The translations under genes and the position numbers were made by a program. DNA of 64,000 nucleotides from Dactylis glomerata. Taxonomy: Eukaryota; Streptophyta; Magnoliopsida; Poales; Poaceae. The notes under the pieces were generated by a model. The model was not told where the DNA came from. It saw only the letters and a program-made list of their open reading frames with translations, and did no database searches. The DNA lies in assembly GCA_007115705.1 (NCBI GenBank), contig QXEO01000236.1, forward strand, positions 3,135,434-3,199,433. The letters are read 5' to 3'. Every line of letters starts with the position of its first letter. Positions within the stretch are counted from its first letter, which is position 1. This document shows, piece by piece, positions 45,531 through 58,514 of this stretch.

Positions 45531-47163
45531 TGATACGTCTCTAATGTATCTATAATTTTTGATGCTCCATGCTTGTTTTTACACCATTTGCTTAGTGTTT
45601 CATTACACTTCGTGGCATATTTATGCATTTTCCAGAACTAACCTATTAACGAAATGCCACAGTGCCAGTTCCCTGTTTTCTGCTGTTTTTGTGTTTCATA
45701 AAAGTTACACAGGAAATATTCTCAGAATTGGACGAAACAAAAGCCGAACATCCAGAAATTTACCGAAGCTTCCAGAGAACCGAAGAGGAGACAGAAAGGA
45801 GCCAGGAGGCGGCCTCACCACCAGGGGGCGCGGCCCAGGGCCTGGCCGCGCCGCCCTGTGGTGAGCCCCACCTGGTCCACTTCTGACGCTGCCCCTTCGC
45901 CTATAAAGACCCCCCGACGGGAAAACCTAAATACCCGATCACTTTTCCAGAATACATCGCGATCCGCCGCCGCCGTCGACCTGAGATCGGGAGGGTCTAG
46001 AAGCTCTTCCCGGCACCCTGCCGAAGAGGGGAATCGCCACCGGAGGTCTTCTTCATCGCCATGCTTGCCTTCGGCGCGATGAGTGAGTAGTCTACCTTGG
46101 ACTATGGGTCCATAGCTGTAGCTAGTTGGTTATCTTCTCCACCATGTGCTTCATGTTTAGATCTCGTGAGCTGCTTTACATGATTGAGATCACCGTTATG
46201 TAATTCTACATGTTGTGTTTGTTGGGATCCGATGAATATTGGTGTTATGATTGAGTTGATGCGCTGAATATTATCTTATGTTATCTCTATGTTGTTTATG
46301 ATCTTGCATGCTCTCCGTTGCTAGTAGCTTTCTTGGCCGAGTAGTTGTAGTGACTCCAAGAGGGGGTATTTATGCTCGATAGTGGGTTCATGCCTCTATT
46401 TAATCTGGGGGAGTGACAGAAACCCCTAAGGTTATAGATGTGCTGTTGCCACTAGGGAGAAAACAATATTCATATGCTCAAGGGCATATGCTTTGTTTAC
46501 ATTGCACACTTTGCTTAATGCAGTTATCTGTTGTTCGCAACTTAATACTTGTGGAGTTCTCGGATTGATTCGCCACAAGTGGATTATTAGTCATAGATGC
46601 AGTTGGATGACGGCCTATGTATCTTGTTGTAATGCCCAGAGTAAATCTCATAGTGATCCTCTCGACATATGCATGTTGTCTTTATTCTATCAATTGTCCA
46701 ACTATAATTTGTTTACCCAGCATATGTTATTTTATCTTATGGACAGACACCACTAGTGTACTGGGGACCCCGGTCCTATTTCCATTATATTGCTATCACC
46801 TGTTTACTTTACTCGCACTGTTTACTTTACTTGCATATTACTATCACTTTCCACTCGATACGCTCATACCCTTTGTTTCAAGCAAACCGGTGAGATTGAC
46901 AACCTCATCGTAAGTTGGGAACAAAGTATTTGGTTGTGTTGTGTGCAGGTTCCACGTTGCAGCTGGCAAAGCAAAGCTTGGACGAGGCGCCCTATAAATT
47001 TTCCGGAGCTATCGCGAAGCTAGCAAGCATCACCTTCTGGAGTATTGGCTTTTTCCTACTGGATCGATTAAACCTTGGTTTCTTACTGAGGGAAAAACTT
47101 GCTGCTATATTCATCATACCTTCCTCTTGGGGTTTCCCAACTGGCCGGTTATTTACTTCATCA
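45531..47163 (+). repeat. 3' LTR of the Athila-like element, complete
   Basis: It begins TGATACGTCTCTAATG after the purine-rich AGTTAAGCTTGGGGATGC and ends TTTACTTCATCA (1633 bp). It carries a GC-rich segment at 45800-46080, as is common in this LTR type. Beyond 47163 the sequence soon joins Tat gag. Confidence 0.82.
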
Positions 47164-47191
47164 CCACCGCGCCATCTATAGCAATCAGCAG

Positions 47192-48812
47192 GCAGTACAA
47201 ATACTTGGAGGAACGAGAGTGACGGCAATGCAAAGTTTGCAGTTACACCTCACTGGCGCAGCGCGGTCTTGGTTAAATACTCTACCCAACGATTCCATCG
47301 GGAGCTGGGGAGAACTAGAGAGCCAATTCGCAAGAAATTTTCGTTCAACATATAAACGCCCAGCGTCACTAGAAGAAGTCAAGTCATGCGTACAGAGGAA
47401 AGATGAAACTCTACGCTCCTACATACATCGATGGAGTATAATCAAAAACTCTGTAGAAGACGTCTCCGACGAGCGGGCGGTAGATGCTTTTTCGGCTGGC
47501 CTTCGCCGTTCGGACCTCATGGAAGAGTTAGGGAGAACAAAGCCTAAGACAGTATCGGAGTTAATGGAAGTATCCAATAGATTCGCCGATGGAGGGGATG
47601 CATACAACAATAAAAGGGGACGTACACCAGAAGTCGACAGAGCAAGCAAGCAAAGGCGAAGGTACCATAATGAAGATGGCCGCGCAAGGCGAAATCAGAT
47701 AGCCGCAGGGTATGAAACAAGGGACGAGGAAGGCTATGAAAGCAGGGAGTTTCAAGGAAGAGGCAATTGTAGAGAAGAAAATCCTAAGTACTCCGGCCCA
47801 TCGGCGGAGGACATGCTTCATGGTCCCTGTCGCATCCACTATGCGTACTTAGATGGGAAGAGAGTTTCTAATCACCAAATGAAGGATTGCAGAACATTCT
47901 TAAGGCTGCAAAGTGCGCTGGACACAAACAAAGGAGCACATCAGGGAGGAAAAAGTACAAGTCAAGGATACCAAATGCAGCATCTAGCAAAACATCTGGA
48001 ATCAAAAGTATATATATCCGCAATGATCCAACCGGTGCCAAAATCCAAGAAAGAGCGGAAGAGCATATCCAGACAAGTAAATCTAGCAATATTATCACCA
48101 CCGGCCACAACAGAGTACTTGAAATGGTCCGATCAACCAGTCAGGTTCAGCAGAGCAGACCACCCAAGGAAAGTACCAAGGCCAGGGCACGCGCCAATGG
48201 TGGTAAAGGCACAAATAGGGGGATATGACTTTGGGCGAGTATCCATGGATGCAGGAAGCGGCATAAATTTAATATATGCAAGAACCCTAAAGGCAATGTG
48301 CATCTCATTGGAAAGTCTAAATCCGACAGATTGCTCCTTCCATGGAATAGTACCAGGAGGCGCAAACTACCCACTTGGGAAAATAGACCTCGACGTTTGC
48401 TTTAACAATAGCAGCAATTATCGCAGAGAAAAGTTAGAGTTCGAAGTCATGGACTGGCCTTCACAGTATCATGCAATCCTAGGGCGCCTGGCATTTTTGC
48501 AAAATTCATGGCAGTACCTCATTACGCATATCTAACACTCAAAATTCCAGGACCTAAAGGGACAATCACGGTACAAGGCAGCTTCGAAGTATCCAACACT
48601 TGTGACAAAGAATTCAACAGATTGGCGCAAACCTTTGGCATGACAGCTGAATACGCAAGGCTGAAGGGCGAAACTGACCACAATCTGCTACCCGATGTCA
48701 GACGATCCCTGCCAGATCAGGCTTTCGATGCAACCCAAGACTCGAAAAAATCTGGGTCCACCATACGGACCCAAACAAAACCACCTCCATAGCGGTAAAC
48801 CTGGACCCCGCA
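47192..48812 (+). pseudogene. Tat copy 1: gag C-terminal half and protease
   Basis: From AVQILGGTR (about 47195) the frame encodes the gag capsid region (GAARSWLNTLP, RNFRSTYKRP, DAFSAGLRRSDL) and a linker. The aspartic protease follows (MVVKAQIGGY at 48197, active-site stretch MDAGSGINLIYA at about 48245). A frame change near 48500 leads into VPHYAYLTLKIPGPKG. About 730 bp of gag present in copy 2 (51968-52700) is missing here, so the interrupting DNA did more than simply insert. The frame meets an amber codon at 48813. Confidence 0.8.
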
Positions 48813-51690
48813 TAGGAAAGCGCGCTCGTCGAATTCCTCCGTGAGCGCTGGGAAATCTTCGCCTGGTGTCCTTCATACATGCCAGGGGTTCCCTGGGAAC
48901 TCGTTGAGCACGCACTAAATGTGGATCCTAAAGCAAAGCCAGTCAAGCAACCGCTGAGACGATTTGACAAACCCAAAAGAAAAGCAATAGCATCTGAGCT
49001 ACACAGACTAGAAAATGCAGGATTCATCCGAGAAATCAAAGCATCAACTTGGGTATCCAATCCAGTCATCATCCCTAAGAAAAATACAGACGTATAAAGA
49101 GTGTGTGTCGACTACACATCTCTCAACAAGCACTGTCCAAAGGATCCCTTTCCTCTACCTCGCATTGATCAGATAATAGACTCAACAGCGGGGTGCGCAA
49201 GGCTTTCCTTCCTAGAGGCATATTCTGGTTACAACCAGATCAAATTAAAGAAAGAAGACGAGGGAAAAACATCTTTTATTACGCCATATGGCATGTTCTG
49301 CTATCAAGTCATGCCTTTTGGCCTAAAAAACGCGGGGGCAACCTATCAGCGGATGATGCAAAACTGCCTCGGAAGTCAAATAGGATGCAACATTCAAGTC
49401 TATATCGACGACGTGGTCATCACCACAAGAAAAGAAGAGTCCTTACTCAGCGATTTGGCAGAAACCTTCGACAATCTAAACAGGTACAAGCTCAAGCTTA
49501 ACCCGACAAAATGTTCTTTTGGCGTGTCAGCAGGACAACTTCTGGGATTCCTGGTGTCAGCAAGAGGTATAGAAGCAAACCCGGAGAAGATCCAAGCAAT
49601 ACTAACAATGGGGAAGCCAACAAAACTGCACGACGTACAAAAACTCGCAGGACGCATCGCGGCACTAAGTCGATTCATCGCACGATTGGGGGAAAAAGCT
49701 TCCTTTCTATGCACTTATGAAAAAATCAGATGACAAATTCGAATGGACAGAAGAAGCAGATACAACTTTTGCACAACTAAAAAAAGTGCTCTCCACACCT
49801 CCGGTGTTGGTCGCACCAAATGAAAAAGAGCCGCTACTACTCTATATTGCGGCCACACATCAAGTGGTAAGCACAATATTAGTAGTCAAAAGAAGCGAAG
49901 AGGGAAAAGCTCACAGAGTCCAGAGGCCAGTGTATTTCCTCAGCGAAGTACTATCTCCAACAAACCAGAGGTACCCGCACTATCAAAAGTTTGCGTATAG
50001 CGTATTCACAACAGCACGAAAGCTACGACAATATTTCGTGGTGCATCCAATTATAGTGGTTAATGAAGCCCCACTATATAATATATTGAATAACCCTTCA
50101 GCAACAGGACGTGTCTCCTTATGGGGAATCAAATTATCACCCCTTGACATCACGTACGAAAAGCGAAAGGCAATCAAATCCCAAGTGTTACCGGATTTCA
50201 CAGCAGAGTGGCTAGAGCTACAAAACACAGGACCACCAGATCTATCAAGCGTATGGACAATGTACTTCGACGGATCAAAAAGAGTCCAAGGAGCAGGAGT
50301 AGTCCTGATATCACTGCAAGGTGACAAATTAAAGTATGTGTTAAGGATGAGTTTTCCTCAAGCCTCTAATAATGAAGCCGAATACGAGGCTCTGTTCCAT
50401 GGAATGAAAATGGCTAAAGCATGTGGAGCAACCCGACTGAAAATATTATGGGACTCGAATCTCGTCGTCCAGCAAGTGATGAACCGGTGTGACGCCATCA
50501 GTGACAACATGACAGCGTACAGAAACTTATACTACTATCTAGAGGGAACATTCGATGGATGCGAAGTTTCGCACGTCAGCAGGGCCAGCAACGAGGAAGC
50601 CGACAATTTAGCAAATATCGGGTCCCAATGCCTGCCTATACCGCCAGGAGTCTTTTGGGAAGAAATTATAGAGAGATCAATAAAGCATAACAAAACTTCG
50701 ACTACAGGAGAACTTGGCCAGCACCTAGCAACAGGCTCGGGGGCTGGCAAGCCCGGCACAGGAAGCACAATAGATCGAGAGGAAGTTATGATGATCAAAG
50801 AAACCTGGATGCAGCCATACTTCGCATACATGGTAAACAAAGCACTACCCGAAGACACAGTGGAGGCAAAAAGGATAATACGACGATCCAAGGCTTTCGT
50901 CGTGTTGCAAGGAAAACTATACAAGAAAAGCATAACTGGCGTTCTACAGCGATGCATCACACCTCAAGAAGGGCAAGACATATTAAGAGATATCCACGCA
51001 GGAGTATGTGGGCATCACGCTAGCAGCAGAGCTATTGCAGCTAAAGCTTTTCATGCAGGATTTTACTGGTTAACGGCCATTGAGGACGCAAAAGAGATAG
51101 TCAGAAGGTGTGAAGCATGTCAACGATTTGCATCCCGACCACACGCACCAGCAGTAGAGCTGCAGCTGATACCATTATCATGGCCCTTTGCACAATGAGG
51201 TCTCAACATGGTAGGAAAATTATACAAATCTTGGCCAGGAGGTCATGTCTATATGTTGGTGGCAGTAGACAAATTTACTAAATGGGTAGAGGCAGCCCCA
51301 GTAACAACCCAAGATTCCACAGCGGAAATCAACTTTATAAAGTCTATAGTATTTCGATTCGGAGTACCGCACAACATCATCACAAACAATGGGACAAACT
51401 TCACATCGAAAGAGTTCAAAAGCTACTGTGAGAGTATGGGAATCAAACTGAAATTCGCGTCTGTAGCACATCCAAAGACAAATAGACAAGTCGAGAAAGC
51501 GAATGGCTTAATATGTAACTGGATAAAAAAGAGGCTATTAGCACCCCTGGAAAAAGCCAAACACGCCTAGGTAGACGAACTACCCTCCGTGCTTTGGAGT
51601 CTTAGAACAACACCCAATGCGGCTACCCAAGAAACTCCATTTTTCCTGGTCCATGGCGCAGAAGCCGTGCTTCCAGTATCTGCTCTGGCA
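48813..51690 (+). pseudogene. Tat copy 1: RT, RNase H, archaeal-type RNase H, integrase
   Basis: After TAG at 48813-48815 come RT (VKQPLRRFDKPKRKAI, then a stop at 49095-49097, MCVDYTSLNKHCPKDPFPLP, catalytic VYIDDVV at about 49397-49417) and RNase H1 (FEWTEEADTTFAQLKK, 49737 on). A second, archaeal-type RNase H follows (FDGSKRVQGAGV ... NNEAEYEALFHGMK ... SNLVVQQVM, 50266-50625). This dual arrangement marks the Tat lineage. The integrase has the zinc region (HAGVCGHHASSRAIA ... CEACQRF), then TGA at 51196, then the core (AVDKFTKW). The second acidic residue is Asn (GAC to AAC at 51385, TNNGTNF), and E is kept (NRQVEKANG). TAG at 51568 follows. The element is not functional. Confidence 0.85.
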
Positions 51691-51734
51691 GTTAACTAGC
51701 CTCTTGATCCGTCATGGACCAGGTATGCGCCATG

Positions 51735-54314
51735 GGCCAGGAAGCGGCGGTGTCTCCAGCAATGTGCACCAGGTATGCATTATCATCACTGAAGCAGCAG
51801 AAGAAAATGATGATGATGGCAACCTAGTAGTTGACACACGGGGCAACAACCCGAAGAGCAATAGTGGAAAAGAGAAGGAGAAAGTATATGTCTCTGCCGG
51901 GGAGTGGAGAATTATCATGTCGGCAATTAATCATGGAACAGAGGTACCCGCAAATTCAAGGAGAGAACTCTTAATGGGATATCAGTATGCCCTGCATCAG
52001 CACAAAAAGAAGCTACTAGCAGAAAAAGCGAGCTTAGGAAAAACAAGAGAGTTATAGTACATCAAGCAAATCATATTGGAGCGACTACGGAGAGACATCG
52101 GACTCCAGCAAAGAAAGACACCGTGAACCAAAGCATAACAGAAGAAAAGCAGCACGAGGAAGGGAAGAAGAACGTGCAAGAAGCATCAGCGTGCCATTGT
52201 CAGATGAAGAGTAAAACTTTGTGCAAGAAACACTAGAAGCAGCCTTAGTAGCAGCACAATCATATCTATTAACCACACAACCAGAACCCGGAGATCCGCG
52301 GGAGCACATGCACCAAGCAGCCATAAAAAGTCTCGGGTTAGTGGAAGATAAGTTAAGACAACACTCCTCAGAAAAGAAGTCGACATATTACGAGAATCAG
52401 GGAAAGAAGAATCGAAGGTACCACTCCTCGCAAAGTCAATCAAGCGACTCATCAGATGACGAAAACCACAAGGCACGAGTGGAGGATGCAAGGAATATTA
52501 TAACTCAAAAGAAGGTGGATAAAGCACACTATGCATGGAAGGAAGAAAACTACGAGGATGACAAGACAGAGATGGGCGCGCTATGCTTTACCCGAAGGGT
52601 TCGCAGAACGCGAGTACCCAAAGGATTCCAATTGCCGCACGACCAACAGAAGTACAATGGGTCACAAGAGCCTAAGTTGTGGTTATCGGATTACCTTCAA
52701 GCAGTACAAATACTGGGAGGAACAAGGGCGACAGCAATGCAAAGTTTACAACTCCACCTCACCGGCGCAGCACGGTCTTGGTTAAGCACCCTACCCGACG
52801 AATCCATCGGGAGTTGGGGCGAGCTAGAAAATCAATTCGCAAGAAATTTTCGCTCAACATACAAACGTCCAGCATCAATCGAAGAAGACAAATCTTGTAT
52901 GCAGGGAAAAGGCGAAACTCTACGATCATATATCTAGCGTTGGAGTATAATAAAAAACTCTGCAGAAGATGTCTCCGACGAGCGGGCAATAGATGCTTTT
53001 TCGGCTGGCCTTCGCCGTTCAGACCTTGTGGAAGAATTGGGAAGAACAAGGCCCAAAACGGTGTCAGAATTAATAGAGATCGCAAGCAGATTCCCTGATG
53101 GAGAAGACGCTTACAACAACAAAAGGGTGCGCTCGCCAAAAGTCGACAGAGCAAGCAGACAAAGGCGCAGGTCTCGCAACAAGGATGGCCACGTAAGGCG
53201 CAACCAAGTAGCCGCAGGTTACAAAAGGGGAGAAGAGGAAGGAAACGAAAATAGAGAATACCAAGACAAAAGCAGCCGCAGAAGAAATAAGCCGAAATAT
53301 TCTGATCCGTCAGCAGAGGATATGCTACATGGACCTTGCCGCATCCACTACGCATACTTAGATGGCAAAAGAGTTTCCAACCACTTCATGAGAGACTGCA
53401 GGACGTTTCTAAGATTACAAGATGCAATGGACTTAAGCCAAGGAGCACATCAAGGAAGCGTAACCACGGGCCAAGGAAATCAAGGACAAAACACCACAGG
53501 TTCGAGGGTCTACATGTCCGCGATGATCCAGCCTGTTCCCAAATCCAAGAAGGAGCAGAAAAGTATATCAAGGCAAGTAAACCTAGCAATATCGTCGCCA
53601 CCAGCCACCACAGAATATTTGTGATGGTCCGACCAAACGATTAGGTTCAGTAGAGCGGACCACCCAAGGAAAGTACCCAGGCCAGGGCATGCGCCAATGG
53701 TGTTGAAGGCGCAAATAGGAGGATACGATGTTGGACGGGTGTTTATGGACGCAGGCAGTGGCATAAATTTGATATACGCAAGAACCCTGAAGGCAATGAG
53801 CATCTCGCTGGAATGGTTGAAGCAAACAGATTGCTCTTTTCACGGGATAGTGCCAGGAAGCGCAAATCATCCCTTGGGAAAAATTGAACTCGACGTTTGC
53901 TTTGGCGACAACGGTAATTTCTGCAGAGAAAAACTAGAGTTCGAGGTGATGGACTAGCCCTCTCAGTACCATGCAATCCTGGGACGGCTAGCTTTTGCAA
54001 AGTTCATGGCAGTTCCTCACTATGCATACCTAGCACTCAAAATACCAGGACCTAAGGGGGTCATCACAGTACAAGGAAGCTTTGAAGTATCAAATACCTG
54101 CAACAAAGAATTCAACAGGATGGCGCAAACCTTCGGCATGACAGCTGAATATGCAAGACTCAAAGGTGAAACAGATCACAATGTGCTACCCGATGTTGGT
54201 CGATCCCTGCCAGATCAGGCTTTTGACACAACACAAGATTCTAAGAAAGTTCGGGTTCATCCCACGGACCCCAACAAGACTACTTCCATCGCAGTAAACC
54301 TAGATCCCGCATAG
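51735..54314 (+). pseudogene. Tat copy 2: gag and protease
   Basis: It joins copy 1 integrase without an intervening LTR at about 51690-51735. gag runs VSAGEWRIIMSAINHG, then LEAALVAAQSYLL, KLWLSDYLQAVQILGG and GAARSWLSTLPDESIG, with stops at 52936 (SYI*RWS) and 53623 (TEYL*WSD). Protease reads VLKAQIGGYDVGRVFMDAGS at 53698-53760, with a TAG (former TGG) at 53955. The frame reopens at VPHYAYLALKIPGPKG and ends at an amber codon at 54312-54314, the same position as in copy 1. Confidence 0.82.
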
Positions 54315-55356
54315 GAAAGCGTGCTCGTCGAGTTACTCCGTGAGCGCTGGGAAATTTTCGCTTGGTGTCCTTCCGACATGCCAGGGGTTCCCACGGAACT
54401 CGTCGAGCACGCACTCAATGTGGATCCAAAAGAAAGGCTGGTCAAGCAACCTCTACGGCGGTTCGATGAACCCAAAAGAAAAGCAATAGCAGCCGAACTA
54501 CACAGATTGGAAAACGCAGGCTTCATCAGAGAGATCAAGGCATCAACATGGGTGTCCAACCCAGTCATTGTCCCAAAGAAGAATACGGAAGTGCAACGGA
54601 TGTGCGTCGATTACACGTCCCTCAATAAGCATTGTCCCAAGGATCCCTTTCCACTACCTCGCATAGATCAAATAATTGACGCCTCAGTGGGGTGTGCAAG
54701 GATTTCCTTCCTGGACGCATATTCCGGCTACAATCAGATCAAACTAAAGAAAGAAGACGAGGAAAAAACAGCCTTTATAACACCATACGGCATCTTCTGC
54801 TATCAAGTCATGCCTTTTGGCCTCAAGAACGCGGGAGCAACCCGTCAAAGGATGATGCGAAATTGCATCGGAAGCCAAATAGGCCGAAACATCCAAGTCT
54901 ACATCAACGACGTCGTCATCACCACAAGAAAAAAAGGATGTTTTGATCAGTGACCTCAAGGAAACTTTCGACAACCTCGACATGTACAAGCTAAAACTAA
55001 ACCTGACAAAATGTTCTTTCGGCGTTTCCGCGGGACAACTTATAGGGTTCCTGGTATCGATAAGAGGAATAGAATCAAACCTATAGAAAATTCAGGCGAT
55101 ACTCATGATGGGGAAACCAGTCAAGCTCCACGAAGTACAACAACTCGTAGGACTCGTAGCAGCGCTAAGTCGATTTGTCGCACGGCTAGGAGAGAAGGCC
55201 CTCCCTTTTTACCCACTCATGAAGAAGTCAGATAAAGAATTCGAGTGGACAGAAGAGGCAGACGCAGCGTTTTCGCAGCTGAAAAAAGTGCTTTCCACAC
55301 CACCAGTGCTGGTCGCACCAAAGGAGAGAGAACCACTACTACTATACATCGCCGCT
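54315..55356 (+). pseudogene. Tat copy 2: RT and start of RNase H
   Basis: The RT is open from ESVLVELLRERWEIFAW through FRIDQ-like and PFGLKNAGATRQ. The catalytic motif is VYINDVV at about 54897-54915, with the first Asp changed to Asn. A frameshift follows at about 54940, then a stop at 55084 (NL*KIQ). RNase H (FEWTEEADAAFSQLKK) is cut at 55356 in LLLYIAA by the LTR of a minus-strand element. The rest should lie beyond the right edge. Confidence 0.82.
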
Positions 55357-56739
55357 TGATGACCCACAAGTATAGGGGATCGCAACAGTCTTCGAGGGAA
55401 GTAAAACCCAAATTTATTGATTTGACATAAGAAAGAGCCAAAGAATAGTTATAAGCCTTAACAGATGAGTTGTCCAGCTGCACTTGGAAATAGTCTTGCT
55501 CGCAGCGGTTTATCAGTAGCAACAGTTTTATAGTAGTGGCAGTAGTAAAATAGTAAAATAAAGACAGTAGCGGTATCAATAGTAAACAGTAGGATTAAAT
55601 ACTGTAGGCACAGGGATGGATGAACGAGCGTTGCATGGACAAGATAATTCATGTAATAATCAAGACATGGGCAATTGCAGATAAATAATGATAAAGCATC
55701 CTAGTACTAAACAACCATAGGCATGTGTTCCGTATATAGTCGTACGAGCTCGCAATGAGAAACTTGCACGACATCTTCTGTTCTACCAGCCTGTTTGCAG
55801 CGGGGGCTCAAGGGAATCTACTAGTAATTAAGGTACTCCTTTTAATAAAGTACCGGAGCAAAGCATTAACACTCAGTGAACACATGTGATCCTCACATCA
55901 CATCCATCCCCTCCGGTTATCCCAATTATTGTCACTTTGGGGCCTCAGGTTCTGGACAACGATATGTGTATACAACATGCAGGTAAGATCATAAACAACA
56001 ATTATCATCATAAAACAATAACTAGTTCAGATCTGAGATCATGGCACTCGGGCCCAAAGTGACAAGAATTAAGCATAACAAGTTGCAGCAATGTCATAAG
56101 CATTAACAATGGATACTAGGCACCATGCCCTAACAATCTCATAGCAATTACATGAATGATCTCATCTAATCCCTACCACCCCCTTCGCCTACAGCGGGAA
56201 TTAGTCACACATGGATGGGGGAATCATGGATGGTTGATGGAGAGGCATCGGTGATGATGATGATGATGATCTCCTCCAAATCCCCATCCCGGGAGGGTGC
56301 CAGAACAGAGTTTCTGGTTCTGAATTGCGGTTTCTGATAGTGGCGGTGCAACGGAACTCTATCTAGGAAAAACATTGAACCCCCGATATTTTCAGGTCAG
56401 AGGGTATATGTAGGCGGAAGGAGGGGTCGAGGCGATGGCTGGGGCGGCCACACCACCCCCTGGCGTGGCCTGGCCTAACCCACGCCACCAGGTGGTGTGG
56501 TGCCCTCCTGGCCCCTCTCCGTCTCGTACTCTGGCTCTGTGTGTCTTCTGATAAAATAGGAATTTTGCAGTATTTTCTGGGATTTTTCCTGAAAGTTGGA
56601 TTTTTGCACAAAAACAAGACACCAGGGCAATTCTGCTGAAAACAGCGTTAGTCCATGTTAGTTGTATTCAAAACATACAAATTAGAGGAGAAACAATAGC
56701 AAAAGTGTTTGGGAAAGTAGATACATTTTGGACGTATCA
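55357..56739 (-). repeat. 3' LTR of the second Athila-type element
   Basis: On the minus strand it starts TGATACGTCCAAAATG and ends GGGTCATCA (1383 bp), preceded by the polypurine stretch AAGCTTGGGGGGAGT. It is inserted in the Tat copy 2 RNase H at GCCGCT. Its left part matches the LTR starting at 63131 almost base for base. Confidence 0.9.
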
Positions 56740-58514
56740 ACTCCCCCCAAGCTTAGCTTATTGCTTGTCCTCAAGCAATTCAGTTAACAACTGAGTGCGA
56801 TGAAAGAAACTTTCATGAACACATTTGCTTCATAAGATGTATATATTCTCACTATATGATCAAGTACTCAGGCAATTCATAATAAGAAGTATGCAACTAA
56901 TGTTGTCTCATAGTCATGAAAGCTATGAAAGAATGCCAATACACTAATAACAAGCAACATGAAACATAAGAAGCTACAAGATTGTAATGCTCATAATAAG
57001 ATATGGAAAAGTTGTATCTCGCTTGCCTTTATTTGTGGAGCAAAACATAAATGCCAAGGCACCTCTGAAGTTTAAGAGAAGACTAGAAGTAAAAATATCA
57101 AAGATACAAGCATCAAAGTTATACCATAATTAACCGTGTTCTAGGAAAAGCACATTACACTAAGAACGACAGCCATGCTCTCAAGAAGGTGCTTAAAGTT
57201 AGAAGATGAAGACTCAACATAAAGTAAAAGAAAGGCCCTTCGCAGAGGGAAGCATGGATTTAACATGTGCTAGAGCTTTTCATTTCTAAAACAGAGATAA
57301 AAAATTTCTTTGAGAGGTGGTTGTTTCCTGTCAACGACTGGCAATGGGGTTCTTGCTATCTTCCATACTAAACAAGTGAGAGCAGTTCCGAGTTCTTTGA
57401 AAAATTGGCACATTGGTGCTCTTTTATAAAGCTTGGCACTCCTCCCCACTTTTCTTTTCACAAACCATGGCTAACCGATTTTATCGGGTGCCCACCAACT
57501 TTCACATACCATGGAGGAGTGCCTCTCTTTTTTTCTTTTCTTTTTATTTAGATTACAATGGTCTGACCAGCTCCCTTGCAAAATTAATGACGAGTAGATG
57601 AAGCATGCAAGTCGAGGGGTACTTAATTCAATATGGAAGATAGAAAATCCAACCACTACATCCTCATGGGCTAAAAACAGTGGCACAAAATGAGAAGTAT
57701 TTGATGGTTTTGAAAGGTAGCACATGAAAATTTACTTGGAATGGCTTTGAAATACCATGCATAGGAATTTATAGTGGACTCTTTGGAATTACTAGGTTTT
57801 TAGGAGTTGGATGCACGAGAAGTATTCCCTCTTGGTACAAGTGAAGGCTAGCAAAAGACTGGGAAGTGACAATCGAGAGAGCAGTAACTGTCATAATCAT
57901 GCTTGCGATAAAACAAAATTAATATAGGCATAAAAACGATACAAGAGCTCTGAGGCAAAGTAAATCATCAAGGCTTAATTGACTTTTGTTCAGTCATATG
58001 CATGCTTGAGCATGTGCCAAGTCGATTCAAATGAAACTTCTAAGAGGAGGATACCACAATGCCATACCGTTTTATGAATAAAACAATGCAAGCAAACATC
58101 TATATGACATGCTATAAACTATTAGTAAATTGGAACTAATCATATGAGAGCAAGAACTACTAAGCATCCATTAAATAACATACACCTTACATGAACAAGC
58201 TAAGCACGTCCATATAAATGAGTATATGTACAAAAATGAAAACAAATAGAGTTCATACCAGCCTCTCACCACATCTCGAATTGTCATATGTCGTCATTAT
58301 TGCCTTTCACTTGTGTGGCTTGAATAATATGAAGTGATAGCCAAGCTCCAATGGAGTCACGGGAGACTGAACTCTGCAACAAACTTTACAAAACCGAAAA
58401 AGAACAACAAATATTTTTGGGTTTTCGAATTTTGAAACAAGAACAAGAGGAAACATGGATATACAGAGTACCAACAGAATATGATGTATAGATGAGTGAA
58501 TCGTCGGCATACGA
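56740..58514 (-). mobile_element. 3' untranslated internal region of the second Athila-type element
   Basis: It is non-coding, AT-rich and partly related (in inverse) to 44500-45010 of the first element, including the GTTGGTGGGCACCCGAT stretch. No RT or integrase segment is present. Confidence 0.7.
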
